Below, piece after piece: positions 27,321 to 34,692 of a stretch of DNA of 64,000 nt. Each line of letters opens with the position of its first letter. Position 1 is the stretch's first letter. The notes beneath the pieces are model-generated. The model ran no database searches. It was given only the letters and a program-made list of their open reading frames with translations, and had not been told where the DNA came from. A program made the position numbers and the translations under genes. This stretch comes from Psychrobacter sp. (GTDB taxonomy: Bacteria; Pseudomonadota; Gammaproteobacteria; Pseudomonadales; Moraxellaceae), in contig NZ_JAKDJE010000003.1 of assembly GCF_030454045.1 (NCBI RefSeq), positions 22,851-86,850 of the forward strand, in the 5' to 3' direction.

Positions 27321-27899
27321 ATGAAAACACGTTGTCATAACTGCGGTGCTAGCGCATCGCTCGATATGCTAGTCAGTACCAACGCCGCTGGCCGTGCGTT
27401 TGCCGCTGCATTCAATGTGCCTGCGCCGCTTGCGCCGCTGATGCTCAAATATCTGGGGTTGTTTCGCCCGCCTGAGCGCGAGCTGGCGTTTGGTCGTGCG
27501 ACGACGCTACTGTCTGAGCTGACGCCCTTTATCAATAATGGCAAGCTGACGTTTGATCGTCAGACGACTGATGCCCCTGTGGCCGCGTGGGCGTGGGGTA
27601 TCAATCAAGTGCTGGCGGCGCGTGATAGCGGCTCGCTTAAGACGCCGATGACCACGCATAACTATCTGTACCGTATCGTCCAAGGCTATGACCATCGCAA
27701 GCACTCAACTGAGGGCGATGAGGCGGCCAAGGCATGGTCTGGCAGTGCGACAAGTAATGCGACAGTGATGCTGAATGGCCTGCGCAAGCCTGTGCTGACC
27801 GGTAAAACCCAGCGCGAGACGTGGGATATTGTGATGCAGGCGCAGATGCCTGGTGAGTCTGCTGATGAAACGTATGAGCGGATTAAGGAGAAGTATTGA
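27321..27899 (+). CDS. Hypothetical early phage protein
   Basis: A 192-residue protein beginning MKTRCHNCGASASLD at ATG 27321, which follows AAGGAG by 6 bases; the same frame is open further upstream but that part lies within the preceding gene. A CxxC knuckle near residues 5-8 has no obvious second pair. The central part (APLAPLMLKYLGLFRPPERELAFGRA split over residues 36-61) and the C-terminal TWDIVMQAQMPGE are not from a family I know. Its stop overlaps the start of the next gene (TGATG), indicating translational coupling. Confidence 0.75.
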   Translation: MKTRCHNCGASASLDMLVSTNAAGRAFAAAFNVPAPLAPLMLKYLGLFRPPERELAFGRATTLLSELTPFINNGKLTFDRQTTDAPVAAWAWGINQVLAARDSGSLKTPMTTHNYLYRIVQGYDHRKHSTEGDEAAKAWSGSATSNATVMLNGLRKPVLTGKTQRETWDIVMQAQMPGESADETYERIKEKY

Positions 27900-28153
27900 T
27901 GTCTAGACTAACTAGCGCCGTCGCTATACTCAATGAGCTGCGCTGCGCCCCTGCGACGATCCAAGACATCGCGGATGAGCTGGATATGCTGGAGGATACG
28001 GCGGGATCGACGCTCAGACAACTGTATAAAAGTGGCCGTGTGGTGCGCCGTCGGTTTTATAGCCAGTACACCGATCACCCACGCTGGATGTATATGCTGC
28101 CTGAGCACGCCCCCGCGCTAAACGAAAATCAATCAAACCAAAAAGGAAAGTAA
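27899..28153 (+). CDS. Small winged-helix-like phage protein
   Basis: An 84-residue protein from ATG 27899, overlapping the previous stop. Residues 8-55 (VAILNELRCAPATIQDIADEL, then TLRQLYKSGRVVRRRFY) have the pattern of a winged helix-turn-helix of the MarR/IclR sort, with the wing at RVVRRRF. This suggests DNA binding. A role in controlling replication or the middle genes is a guess. Confidence 0.7.
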   Translation: MSRLTSAVAILNELRCAPATIQDIADELDMLEDTAGSTLRQLYKSGRVVRRRFYSQYTDHPRWMYMLPEHAPALNENQSNQKGK

Positions 28154-28155
28154 TC

Positions 28156-28422
28156 ATGTCAACACAACGTTATAAAGCAGACACTGTGGGTATCCAGCAA
28201 ATGATAGAAGATATCGGCTATGAGCTGTTTGCGCGTACAGTAAATAGGTTGTCGTCTGATATCCCTGCGGAGCTGGCGCTGTCCGCCAAAGAGTTTTTAG
28301 ACGCGCAACCATCAGATAAGCAGGATGCACTACGTATGCCCGTCAATGAACTAGCCGCAGAAATTGCTCGTCAAATTACAGACCAAATGTCAGACAAACA
28401 AAAGGAAACTAACGATGAATAA
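28156..28422 (+). CDS. Hypothetical early phage protein
   Basis: An 88-residue acidic, helical protein (MSTQRYKADTVGIQQMIEDI at the start, MSDKQKETNDE at the end) of no recognised family. It has an AAAGGAAAG ribosome site and overlaps the next gene by a few bases. It is part of the same early operon. Confidence 0.6.
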   Translation: MSTQRYKADTVGIQQMIEDIGYELFARTVNRLSSDIPAELALSAKEFLDAQPSDKQDALRMPVNELAAEIARQITDQMSDKQKETNDE

Positions 28423-29101
28423 TCAAACCCCAAACGCCACCGCCCCTGTCGCCACCAGTGCGGCAACAAATGAGCAAGCCACTGCCGCCGCGCCTGTCGT
28501 GCCTGACGGCTATATGATGAACGCCAAAGGCCATCTGATCCCTGTCGATAAAGTTAAGCCCGTCGATAAGCTGCGTGATGAGCAAGTACGCATGATGATG
28601 CGTCATGCCAAAGCGCTAAATGAAGACATGAAGCGCAAAAAGATCATGCTGTTTGCCGCTTTTAATGACTTTATCACCCTCTCTGCTCAAGAGTACGACG
28701 TGCAAATCGGCGGCAAAAAAGGCAATACGACGCTGCTGAGCTATGATGGCAAGTTTAAAATCCAATTGGCCGTCAGTGAGAACATCGTGTTTGATGAGCG
28801 TCTGCAAGTCGCCAAGTCGCTGATTGATGAGTGTCTGACTGAGTGGACGCAAGGCAGTAATGACAATATCAAGGCGTTGATTAATCAGGCGTTTCAGGTC
28901 GATAAAGAGGGTAAAATCTCGACGCATCGTGTACTGAGTCTGCGTTCACTCGATATCAATGATGATAAGTGGCTGCGCGCGATGGAGGCTATCAGTGATG
29001 CGGTGCAAGTGACCGATACCAAAGAGTATATCCGATTTTATGAGCGTGACGATGAGACAGGCGCGTATCGGCAGATCGCCCTTGATTTTAGTAATTGTTA
29101 G
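28415..29101 (+). CDS. DUF3164-family phage protein
   Basis: A 228-residue protein from ATG 28415 (AAAGGAAA upstream). After a low-complexity Ala/Pro/Thr N-terminus (residues 5-35) comes GYMMNAKGHLIPVDKVKP and a helical body with KRKKIMLFAAFNDFITLSA and YDGKFKIQLAVSE. This matches my recollection of the DUF3164 proteins found in the early region of Mu-like phages. No biochemical function is established for the family to my knowledge. Confidence 0.8.
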   Translation: MNNQTPNATAPVATSAATNEQATAAAPVVPDGYMMNAKGHLIPVDKVKPVDKLRDEQVRMMMRHAKALNEDMKRKKIMLFAAFNDFITLSAQEYDVQIGGKKGNTTLLSYDGKFKIQLAVSENIVFDERLQVAKSLIDECLTEWTQGSNDNIKALINQAFQVDKEGKISTHRVLSLRSLDINDDKWLRAMEAISDAVQVTDTKEYIRFYERDDETGAYRQIALDFSNC

Positions 29102-29109
29102 GGGACGTT

Positions 29110-29274
29110 ATGGAATATATCAATAAAGACTGGATGGTGATAGCAGGCTTTGCGCTATCGGTTATAAGCGTTTTACTTATACACTTTTTAGGAGCTAACC
29201 CAAAAACACACAAGTTTGTTGCAGTAGCAATGGTCGCTGCGCTCGCTTTAATGTTTATCGGGAGTTGGTCATGA
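29110..29274 (+). CDS. Small membrane protein (54 residues)
   Basis: From ATG 29110 (GGGGACGTT upstream) to TGA 29274: 54 residues with two hydrophobic segments (VIAGFALSVISVLLIHFL and FVAVAMVAALALMFIG) joined by a short polar loop. The stop overlaps the start of the next gene as ATGA. Codon use and tight packing support a real gene. Function unknown. Confidence 0.65.
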   Translation: MEYINKDWMVIAGFALSVISVLLIHFLGANPKTHKFVAVAMVAALALMFIGSWS

Positions 29275-29483
29275 GTATCAAAACCGTTATTTTTGCGCCA
29301 AATCCAGCAGGTATCACGGCGCTAGATATCGATACCGAAAAGTGGGTGATTAAAAGCACCTGCGCCCATTTAACAGGGCTGTATAACCGAGCGTGTCGCT
29401 TGAGTAAAGGTGGCAAGCGCTTGGAGTATCGTCAAGGCGAGCGTTATCAGGAAGTGCCTGCTGATATTAAATCTATTGTTTAG
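29271..29483 (+). CDS. Hypothetical early phage protein
   Basis: A 70-residue protein starting at ATG 29271, overlapping the stop of the small membrane protein (ATGA). It begins MSIKTVIFAPNPAGITALDI and ends EVPADIKSIV. No family recognised. It precedes the phage HU gene. Confidence 0.65.
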   Translation: MSIKTVIFAPNPAGITALDIDTEKWVIKSTCAHLTGLYNRACRLSKGGKRLEYRQGERYQEVPADIKSIV

Positions 29484-29553
29484 CCCCAAACGGTGGGTTG
29501 CGCAGTCGCTAATCCACTCTATAGAAACTTAATCTTAAACTAAGGATAATATT

Positions 29554-29829
29554 ATGAATAAGCAAGAATTAATCAACGCCATCGCTGCTGACACAGGCAT
29601 GACTAAAACCGCTGTTAAGATCATGCTACAGTCGTTTGAGTTTCGCGTGACTGAGGCGCTGGCCAATGGCAATGAGGTTAAAATGATCGGCTTTGGGACG
29701 TTTAAGGCGCGTCCACAGCCTGCCCGTATCGGCCGCAATCCTGCTACAGGTGGAGAAGTAGAAGTCCCAGCCAAAAAGCGGGTGAGCTTTATCGCTGGTA
29801 AAGGGTTAAAAGAGGCGGTTAATTTATAA
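29554..29829 (+). CDS. HU/IHF-family DNA-binding protein
   Basis: A 91-residue HU homologue: MNKQELINAIAADTGMTKTA at the N-terminus, GFGTFKARPQPARIGRNPAT forming the beta-arm with the conserved RxGRNPxTG, and PAKKRVSFIAGKGLKEAV at the C-terminus. HU proteins bend DNA. In Mu transposition, host HU is needed to bend the L1-L2 spacer, so a phage-borne copy could free the phage from host supply. It is the last gene before a strong terminator. Confidence 0.95.
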   Translation: MNKQELINAIAADTGMTKTAVKIMLQSFEFRVTEALANGNEVKMIGFGTFKARPQPARIGRNPATGGEVEVPAKKRVSFIAGKGLKEAVNL

Positions 29830-29865
29830 GTTAACTGATATTTAAACCCCATTTAAACGACTGAT

Positions 29866-29893
29866 AAAAAGACTCGCATAACGCGGGTCTTTT
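29866..29893 (+). terminator. Intrinsic terminator ending the early operon
   Basis: AAAGACTCGC and GCGGGTCTTT pair around a short loop, followed by a run of T on the plus strand, directly downstream of the HU gene. It separates early genes from the first late promoter. Confidence 0.85.
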
Positions 29894-29922
29894 TTTGTGC
29901 TTGTCCAAACACTCGCCGCAAT

Positions 29923-29968
29923 ACCTGAACCCCATCATCTAACCGCTTTGCTCATCGCTACGCATAAT
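29923..29968 (+). promoter_or_regulatory. Late promoter element, copy 1 (lysis module)
   Basis: ACCTGAACC, four bases, TCATCTAACC at 29923-29944, then exactly 18 bases and a -10 box CATAAT at 29963-29968. No -35 box is recognisable. The same 22-bp block with the same spacing to a -10 occurs twice more in the prophage, always ahead of a late module. Activator (Mor/C) binding is inferred. Confidence 0.75.
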
Positions 29969-30000
29969 AGACATAAATCAATTATGGATATGAGTGTGTT

Positions 30001-30789
30001 ATGTCTGAGCAAAACATGGTCAGCGATCGTACGCAGTTTTTTGACTGGCTACGCTCTCAGCAATCATCCAAATCACTGACGCAAGACAATGTCGATGCCG
30101 CTCATGTGTTGCTGCGTCAGTTTCAAACTGCTGAGCTGCAAGACTTGCTTATCCGCATAGGGCTTGCCAAGCCTGCTGTGCTGCTTACCCCGCATAAAAA
30201 ACCGCCAAAAGCCACCCGCGCCGACATCATAGCCGCTGCTAAGCGTATCGATGTAGAGCCTGCTGCTATCAAGGCGCTCAATGATGTCGAGTCGCCAAAG
30301 GGTGGGTTTTATGCTGATGGGTCGCCCGTCATCTTATTTGAGCGCCATAAATATTATCAGGCATTGACCGCGCGCAGATGGTACACCAAGCGCGATGAGA
30401 TGGTCGGTAAATATCCTGATATCTGCAATTCAAGCAGTGGTGCATATAACGTCCGCCCTCAATACGAAAAGCTAGAGATTGCCGCCACGCTCAATTGGGA
30501 CGCCGCGCATGAAGCGTGTAGCTGGGGATTTGGGCAGGTGATGGGATTTAACTGGCAGATGCTGGGTTATGAGTCTATCCGCGAATTTGTGACGCTGATG
30601 TATGAGTCCGAAGGGGCGCAGCTGGACGCGGTATGTCGCTATATTAAGGCGACTGGGCTGGATAAGGTGCTACGTCGCAAAAACTGGGCTGCATTTGCGC
30701 GCGGTTATAACGGCAAGGACTATCAGCGCAATGACTACGACAATAAGCTTGCAAGCGCTTATGCTCGCGCAAAAAGTGAGGGCTGGTAA
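30001..30789 (+). CDS. Phage endolysin, N-acetylmuramidase family
   Basis: A 262-residue protein with a linker-like N-terminus (1-75) and a catalytic domain (about 80-260) of the phage N-acetylmuramidase type: IKALNDVESPKGGFYADG with the putative catalytic Glu near residue 98, ILFERHKYYQAL, EACSWGFGQVMGFNWQMLGY, and FARGYNGKDYQRNDYDNKLA. It would cleave peptidoglycan glycan chains at lysis. No signal peptide is seen, so it relies on the holin. It is the first gene after late promoter 1, as lys is in Mu. Confidence 0.9.
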   Translation: MSEQNMVSDRTQFFDWLRSQQSSKSLTQDNVDAAHVLLRQFQTAELQDLLIRIGLAKPAVLLTPHKKPPKATRADIIAAAKRIDVEPAAIKALNDVESPKGGFYADGSPVILFERHKYYQALTARRWYTKRDEMVGKYPDICNSSSGAYNVRPQYEKLEIAATLNWDAAHEACSWGFGQVMGFNWQMLGYESIREFVTLMYESEGAQLDAVCRYIKATGLDKVLRRKNWAAFARGYNGKDYQRNDYDNKLASAYARAKSEGW

Positions 30790-31268
30790 TGACGTATTTG
30801 TTATTAGTAGCAAAATACTGGCGTGAGCTGACCATCGGCGCGCTGTTATCAGTGTCTGTCAGCGCTATCAGTACGTGCAGCAATATACGCGATGGCGCAA
30901 AGAACATGCAAACTGAGCACACGCTTGAGCTGACGACATTACGCGCTGACTATGAGGCCCGCGCGCGCAAACTGGAGCAAGAGCAATATGACCAGACCAT
31001 CACTGCTATCAATGCGGCAACCGCTCGCGCCAAAGCCGATGCTGCTAATGCTGCTCGTGCTAACGCTACTAATGAGCGGCTGTCACAGACTATCGACCGA
31101 CTCGCCGCCAATGCCGCTACAGACGCCGACTATCGAGTTGAGTACGCCGCTACCACAGGTGAGCTACTCAAAGAGTGTAGCGGATCAATTACAAAACTGG
31201 CAGCAGCGGCTGACGGGCACGTCAACGACATCAAGCTGCTACAAGACGCAAGACGCGGAGTGCAATGA
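30789..31268 (+). CDS. Rz-like inner-membrane spanin
   Basis: A 159-residue protein starting within the endolysin stop (TAATG). It has one N-terminal transmembrane segment (LTIGALLSVSVSAISTCSNI) and a long Ala-rich coiled coil (about 45-125), the classic i-spanin layout. With the o-spanin it fuses inner and outer membranes at the end of lysis. A second reading frame inside it encodes a candidate Rz1. Confidence 0.8.
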   Translation: MTYLLLVAKYWRELTIGALLSVSVSAISTCSNIRDGAKNMQTEHTLELTTLRADYEARARKLEQEQYDQTITAINAATARAKADAANAARANATNERLSQTIDRLAANAATDADYRVEYAATTGELLKECSGSITKLAAAADGHVNDIKLLQDARRGVQ

Positions 31269-31281
31269 TGCAAAAAAATAA
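31012..31281 (+). CDS. Candidate Rz1 o-spanin lipoprotein embedded in Rz
   Basis: In the +1 frame inside the Rz gene, an 89-residue frame starts MRQPLAPKP, continues through a Leu-rich core and a lipobox LLMSGC (Cys24), and has a Pro-containing mature part (TDSPPMPLQTP, STPLPQ). It runs 13 bp past the Rz stop. Nested Rz/Rz1 pairs with lipoprotein Rz1 are well known. Against it: no good ribosome site, and an Ala-rich coil read in the next frame automatically gives Leu-rich sequence. Confidence 0.55.
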   Translation: MRQPLAPKPMLLMLLVLTLLMSGCHRLSTDSPPMPLQTPTIELSTPLPQVSYSKSVADQLQNWQQRLTGTSTTSSCYKTQDAECNDAKK

Positions 31282-31492
31282 AGTTAAGGTGGTCTCGAAC
31301 TGGCGAGATGGCTGGCGCTGGTTTAGTACGTGGGCGATGCTACTCATCGTCTATCTGACATTAAACCCGCTACCGCCGGAGGTGATGGCATTGCTGCCGC
31401 CTGAGCTGCAACAAAAGATGATAGCAGTCGTGGCGATGGCTGGGTTTGTGCTGCGGTTTATTAGTCAGTCTAAGGATCATTATCATGACTGA
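31268..31492 (+). CDS. Putative holin or holin-like membrane protein
   Basis: A 74-residue protein with a basic N-terminus (KNKVKVVSNWRDGWRW) and two hydrophobic segments (FSTWAMLLIVYLTLNPL and KMIAVVAMAGFVLRFI). Size, charge and place in the lysis cassette fit a class II-type holin, which would release the signal-less endolysin. The assignment is by context rather than motif. It starts at overlapping ATG codons 31265/31268 at the end of Rz. Confidence 0.6.
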   Translation: MQKNKVKVVSNWRDGWRWFSTWAMLLIVYLTLNPLPPEVMALLPPELQQKMIAVVAMAGFVLRFISQSKDHYHD

Positions 31493-31685
31493 TATTAGAG
31501 AGTTATCAAGCCGCCAAGTACAGCGCATGTTAGATGATACGTATCGCCAAGCTTATACCGCCCCTGCTAATAGCATCTATGACTGCGTGGAGTGTGATAA
31601 ACCCATCGGTATCCAGCGCAAAGCTGCTGTGCCGTGGGCGACGCGCTGCGTTGACTGCCAGTCACACTATGAGCGCAAGCGCTAA
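31485..31685 (+). CDS. TraR/DksA-type zinc-finger protein
   Basis: A 66-residue protein from ATG 31485, overlapping the preceding gene. It has a helical N-terminus (IRELSSRQVQRMLDD) and a C4 zinc finger, CVECDKPIG ... CVDCQSHYERK, as in the short phage TraR/DksA proteins. These bind the RNA polymerase secondary channel and alter promoter choice. Such a protein in the late operon could tilt host transcription; that is inference. Confidence 0.85.
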   Translation: MTDIRELSSRQVQRMLDDTYRQAYTAPANSIYDCVECDKPIGIQRKAAVPWATRCVDCQSHYERKR

Positions 31686-31694
31686 GGGGGTGGT

Positions 31695-31979
31695 ATGTCT
31701 GATGCGCTGATTATGTTTGGTATTAGCTCGGTATTTACCGTCGTCACGGCGATATTTTGGCGCTGGGTGACGGCGCTGAGTAATGCACGGGATAAAGATG
31801 GTACTAAGATCGACGAGCTGACAAGCGAAGTGGCATCACTCAAGGCTGAGGTGTACCGCGACTATCAGAGCAAGTCTGAGTCGCATCGAGATAACGCACA
31901 GATCATCGATATGCTGCGTGAGATTAAAAACGATGTCACCAGACTCGGTGACAAAATGGACCAAAAAGCGGACAAGTGA
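31695..31979 (+). CDS. Membrane-anchored coiled-coil phage protein
   Basis: A 94-residue protein with an N-terminal hydrophobic segment (ALIMFGISSVFTVVTAIFW) and a charged coiled coil (about 35-90). The layout resembles small proteins encoded between lysis and terminase genes in Mu (such as gp25), but I cannot name it. AGGGGG precedes ATG 31695. Confidence 0.65.
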   Translation: MSDALIMFGISSVFTVVTAIFWRWVTALSNARDKDGTKIDELTSEVASLKAEVYRDYQSKSESHRDNAQIIDMLREIKNDVTRLGDKMDQKADK

Positions 31980-31981
31980 GT

Positions 31982-32233
31982 ATGCCAAAACATCAGCAAG
32001 ACACAGCCCCGATGCCTCAAGCCCAGACTGATGCGCCTGATGAGGTCATGCAGCTATTGGGCGACATTAAGTCGCAAAACGAGACGATGATACAGCAGTT
32101 TGACACGCTAGAGACTAACATCAGCAAGCGCGCCACGATGGCGGGCGCTATGGCAGGCGCTTTTACCGGCGGCGTTGGCGGTACGGTCGTCAGCGTCGGC
32201 ATCGAGCTTATCAAAGCTAAGTTTGGGGGCTAA
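31982..32233 (+). CDS. Hypothetical phage protein with Gly-rich C-terminal segment
   Basis: An 83-residue protein (a GTG at 31976 would add two residues). The N-terminal half is polar (PKHQQDTAPMPQ), the middle may form a short coil (DIKSQNETMIQQFDTLETNI), and the end is Gly/Ala-rich and hydrophobic (AGAMAGAFTGGVGGTVVSVG), suggesting membrane insertion. It sits next to the small terminase gene. Function unknown. Confidence 0.6.
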   Translation: MPKHQQDTAPMPQAQTDAPDEVMQLLGDIKSQNETMIQQFDTLETNISKRATMAGAMAGAFTGGVGGTVVSVGIELIKAKFGG

Positions 32234-32235
32234 AA

Positions 32236-32736
32236 ATGGCGCATAGTCAAGCGACAAAGGATGATCTGCGTAAGCGCTATATTTTTGAGGGCTTATCGCT
32301 CGCTATGGCGGCAGTCATGTCTGAAGTCAGCTATCCAACTGCCCAGCGCTGGAAAAATGCAGCGGCTGAAAATGGTGATGACTGGGATAAGGTCAAGACC
32401 GCGCATAGCATGGCAGGCGGCGATTTAGAGGATATATCGCGCCAGATACTGACTGATTTTATCATCCAGTTTAAGGCGACAATGGACGCTATCAAGACCG
32501 CTGATGATATCGCGCCCAATCAGCGCGTTGAGATGCTGACTTCCCTTGCCGATGCTTATAACAAGACCGTCGCATCAAGCCGCAAACTGTTGCCTGAGAC
32601 GTCCAAGCTGGCTATCGCGCTGCAAGTGCTGGAGCTATTAGCAGGTTATTTACAAGAGCATAAGCCTGAGCTGCTGCCTGATTTTATGGCGCTGCTTGAG
32701 CCGTTTGGGCAGACATTGGATGGAGCATTGAAATGA
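32236..32736 (+). CDS. Small terminase subunit, Mu gp27-like (DUF1804)
   Basis: A 166-residue protein with an N-terminal HTH-like region (LRKRYIFEGLSLAMAAVMSEVSYPTAQRW), WDKVKTAHSMAGGDLEDISRQ and a helical C-terminus. This is the pattern of the DUF1804/Mu gp27 proteins that pack DNA with the large terminase. It lies three genes ahead of the large subunit, with two small genes inserted between. Confidence 0.88.
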   Translation: MAHSQATKDDLRKRYIFEGLSLAMAAVMSEVSYPTAQRWKNAAAENGDDWDKVKTAHSMAGGDLEDISRQILTDFIIQFKATMDAIKTADDIAPNQRVEMLTSLADAYNKTVASSRKLLPETSKLAIALQVLELLAGYLQEHKPELLPDFMALLEPFGQTLDGALK

Positions 32737-32963
32737 GTTGTAAAAAGATAAAAGCAAAATTGAAAAAAAAGGGTATTAAGACTAAAGAACTGTACTCATC
32801 ACGTTGCGCATATGGCGGCGGCTGGTCTTACTTTGTTTTCCTTGCTGACGGTGTTGAGCCTGACATATTAGATATAGACCCTAATTGCGAAATCGAAAGC
32901 CAGTTTGATAGTTCGCAAGAAGCGCTTGATTGGATTGAGCAATTACCAAATTTGAAAGGCTGA
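32733..32963 (+). CDS. Hypothetical small protein
   Basis: A 76-residue protein, basic at the N-terminus (KKIKAKLKKKGIKTKEL) and acidic afterwards, with DSSQEALDWIEQL at the end. The DNA is more A+T-rich than its neighbours, which suggests a separately acquired insert between the terminase genes. No family recognised. Confidence 0.6.
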   Translation: MSCKKIKAKLKKKGIKTKELYSSRCAYGGGWSYFVFLADGVEPDILDIDPNCEIESQFDSSQEALDWIEQLPNLKG

Positions 32964-32966
32964 CGT

Positions 32967-33077
32967 ATGACCGACTTTGAACAAGCGCTACTTAAACGCC
33001 TAAAGGTTATTAGTAGTCAGCTGTCATGGATTTGTATTTGGCTGTTTGTGATTATGCTAACAACGTGCGCGGGATGA
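32967..33077 (+). CDS. Tiny membrane protein (36 residues)
   Basis: ATG 32967 to TGA 33077 encodes a short charged N-terminus (MTDFEQALLKRLKVISSQ) and one hydrophobic segment (WICIWLFVIMLTTCAG). It is packed between two genes with 3- and 1-base gaps and has GACGT rather than a strong ribosome site. It is plausible as a small phage membrane peptide but unproven. Confidence 0.4.
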   Translation: MTDFEQALLKRLKVISSQLSWICIWLFVIMLTTCAG

Positions 33078-33078
33078 T

Positions 33079-34683
33079 ATGAAAAATAGAGAGTTTTTAA
33101 AAAATCTAATCACGCTGGGCGATGAGCTGCGAGCAAACATCGAGGCGAATTGCACAGGCTGGGACGATGACCCCAAAGCCATTGAGGCGCGTGTCAAAAA
33201 AGTAAAAGACGCCGATACGGGCTTTGATTACTTTGTTGAAAACTACTTCCCTCACTATATTCGCAACCCCGCCAAATCCAATCTGCACAAGTATTTATTT
33301 AAGCGACTGGCTGAGATATTAAAGACGCCTGATAGCCAGCTAGACGCTATCGCTGCCCCGCGTGGTGAGGCAAAGTCTACTATCGTCAGTCAGCTGTACA
33401 CGCTATATCGTATCGTTACTGAGCAGACGCATTATAGCCTTATCGTCATGGACTCTATCGATCAGGCGTACCCGATGCTTGAGGCTATCAAAGCGGAGCT
33501 TGAGGCTAATCCGCGGCTGCGTATTGACTTCCCCAAGGTGTTTGGCGCTGGCCGTGTATGGCAAGCAGGCACTATCGTCACCGCTAATAACATCAAGGTA
33601 CAAGTGGCTGGCGCAGGCAAAAAGCTGCGTGGTCTGCGACATGGCGCGTATCGCCCAGACATGGTGATACTCGATGACATCGAGAACGATGACAACGTGC
33701 GCAAACCTGAGCAGCGTGACAAGCTGCATAACTGGCTAAAAAAGACCATCATGCCATTGGGCGCTGCGGGCGAAAAGCTGGATATCATCTATATCGGCAC
33801 GATATTGCACTATGACAGTGTGCTCAATCGCACGCTGGACAATGGTGCATGGCGCTCTGCACGGTTTCAGGCTGTCATCAAGATGCCCGATAATATGCAG
33901 ATTTGGGACGAGTGGGAGGCGCTATTTAAGGCCAAACGCCTTGATGATGCTGATGCGTTTTATATTAAGAATAAGCGCAAGATGGACAAAGGCGCTATCG
34001 TGTCGTGGGCGGCGCGTCCAATCCTTGCGCTGATGAAAATCCGCGCGCGTGATGGTCATGATACCTTTGCTTGTGAATATCAAAACGACCCATCTGCTGG
34101 TGAGGATGCGCCATTTAACAATGCTGTGCATTATTGGCACACGCTGCCTGCGGGGTTGATTTACTTTGGTGCGGTTGATCCGTCATTGGGTAAAGCTGGC
34201 GCAAGTCGTGACCCGTCTGCTATCGTCATCGGCGGCTATGACCGACTGAACGGCAAGGTGTATATCGTCAAGGCGGATATCAAAAAGCGGCTGCCCGATA
34301 AAATCATATCGGATGTCATCAAGTATCAGCGCGAGTTTAACTGTCTGGTGTGGGCGGTGGAGTCTGTGCAGTTTCAGGAGTTTTTACGCACAGAATTGGT
34401 CAAACGCTCAGCACAGCAAGGCATCCATGTGCCCGCCAATCCTGTCAATCCACATAGCGATAAGCTGCTACGCATCGAGGCGCTACAGCCACACATGAGC
34501 AATAAGCTGCTACTGCTGCATACAGAGCAAGCGACGCTCATCCGTCAGTTTGAGCACTTTCCAAAGGCGGATCATGATGATGGCCCTGATGCGGTGGAAA
34601 TGGTCTGGAAACTCGCCACTGGCTTTGCACAGTCTACCCAAGCGCAGCCGCTCGATGTGCCACAGCCGTCACTGTATTACTGA
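33079..34683 (+). CDS. Large terminase subunit (Mu gp28-like)
   Basis: A 534-residue protein with a Walker A-like AAPRGEAKST near 92-101, Walker B MVILDDIEND near 195, a coupling motif IIYIGTILHYDS, and a nuclease domain (about 340-500) with GAVDPSLGKAG and a late acidic GPDAVEM. It is the ATPase and nuclease that drives DNA into proheads; Mu-type terminases package by headful from an integrated end. The portal gene follows 9 bp downstream. Confidence 0.94.
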   Translation: MKNREFLKNLITLGDELRANIEANCTGWDDDPKAIEARVKKVKDADTGFDYFVENYFPHYIRNPAKSNLHKYLFKRLAEILKTPDSQLDAIAAPRGEAKSTIVSQLYTLYRIVTEQTHYSLIVMDSIDQAYPMLEAIKAELEANPRLRIDFPKVFGAGRVWQAGTIVTANNIKVQVAGAGKKLRGLRHGAYRPDMVILDDIENDDNVRKPEQRDKLHNWLKKTIMPLGAAGEKLDIIYIGTILHYDSVLNRTLDNGAWRSARFQAVIKMPDNMQIWDEWEALFKAKRLDDADAFYIKNKRKMDKGAIVSWAARPILALMKIRARDGHDTFACEYQNDPSAGEDAPFNNAVHYWHTLPAGLIYFGAVDPSLGKAGASRDPSAIVIGGYDRLNGKVYIVKADIKKRLPDKIISDVIKYQREFNCLVWAVESVQFQEFLRTELVKRSAQQGIHVPANPVNPHSDKLLRIEALQPHMSNKLLLLHTEQATLIRQFEHFPKADHDDGPDAVEMVWKLATGFAQSTQAQPLDVPQPSLYY

Positions 34684-34692
34684 GGATAAATT

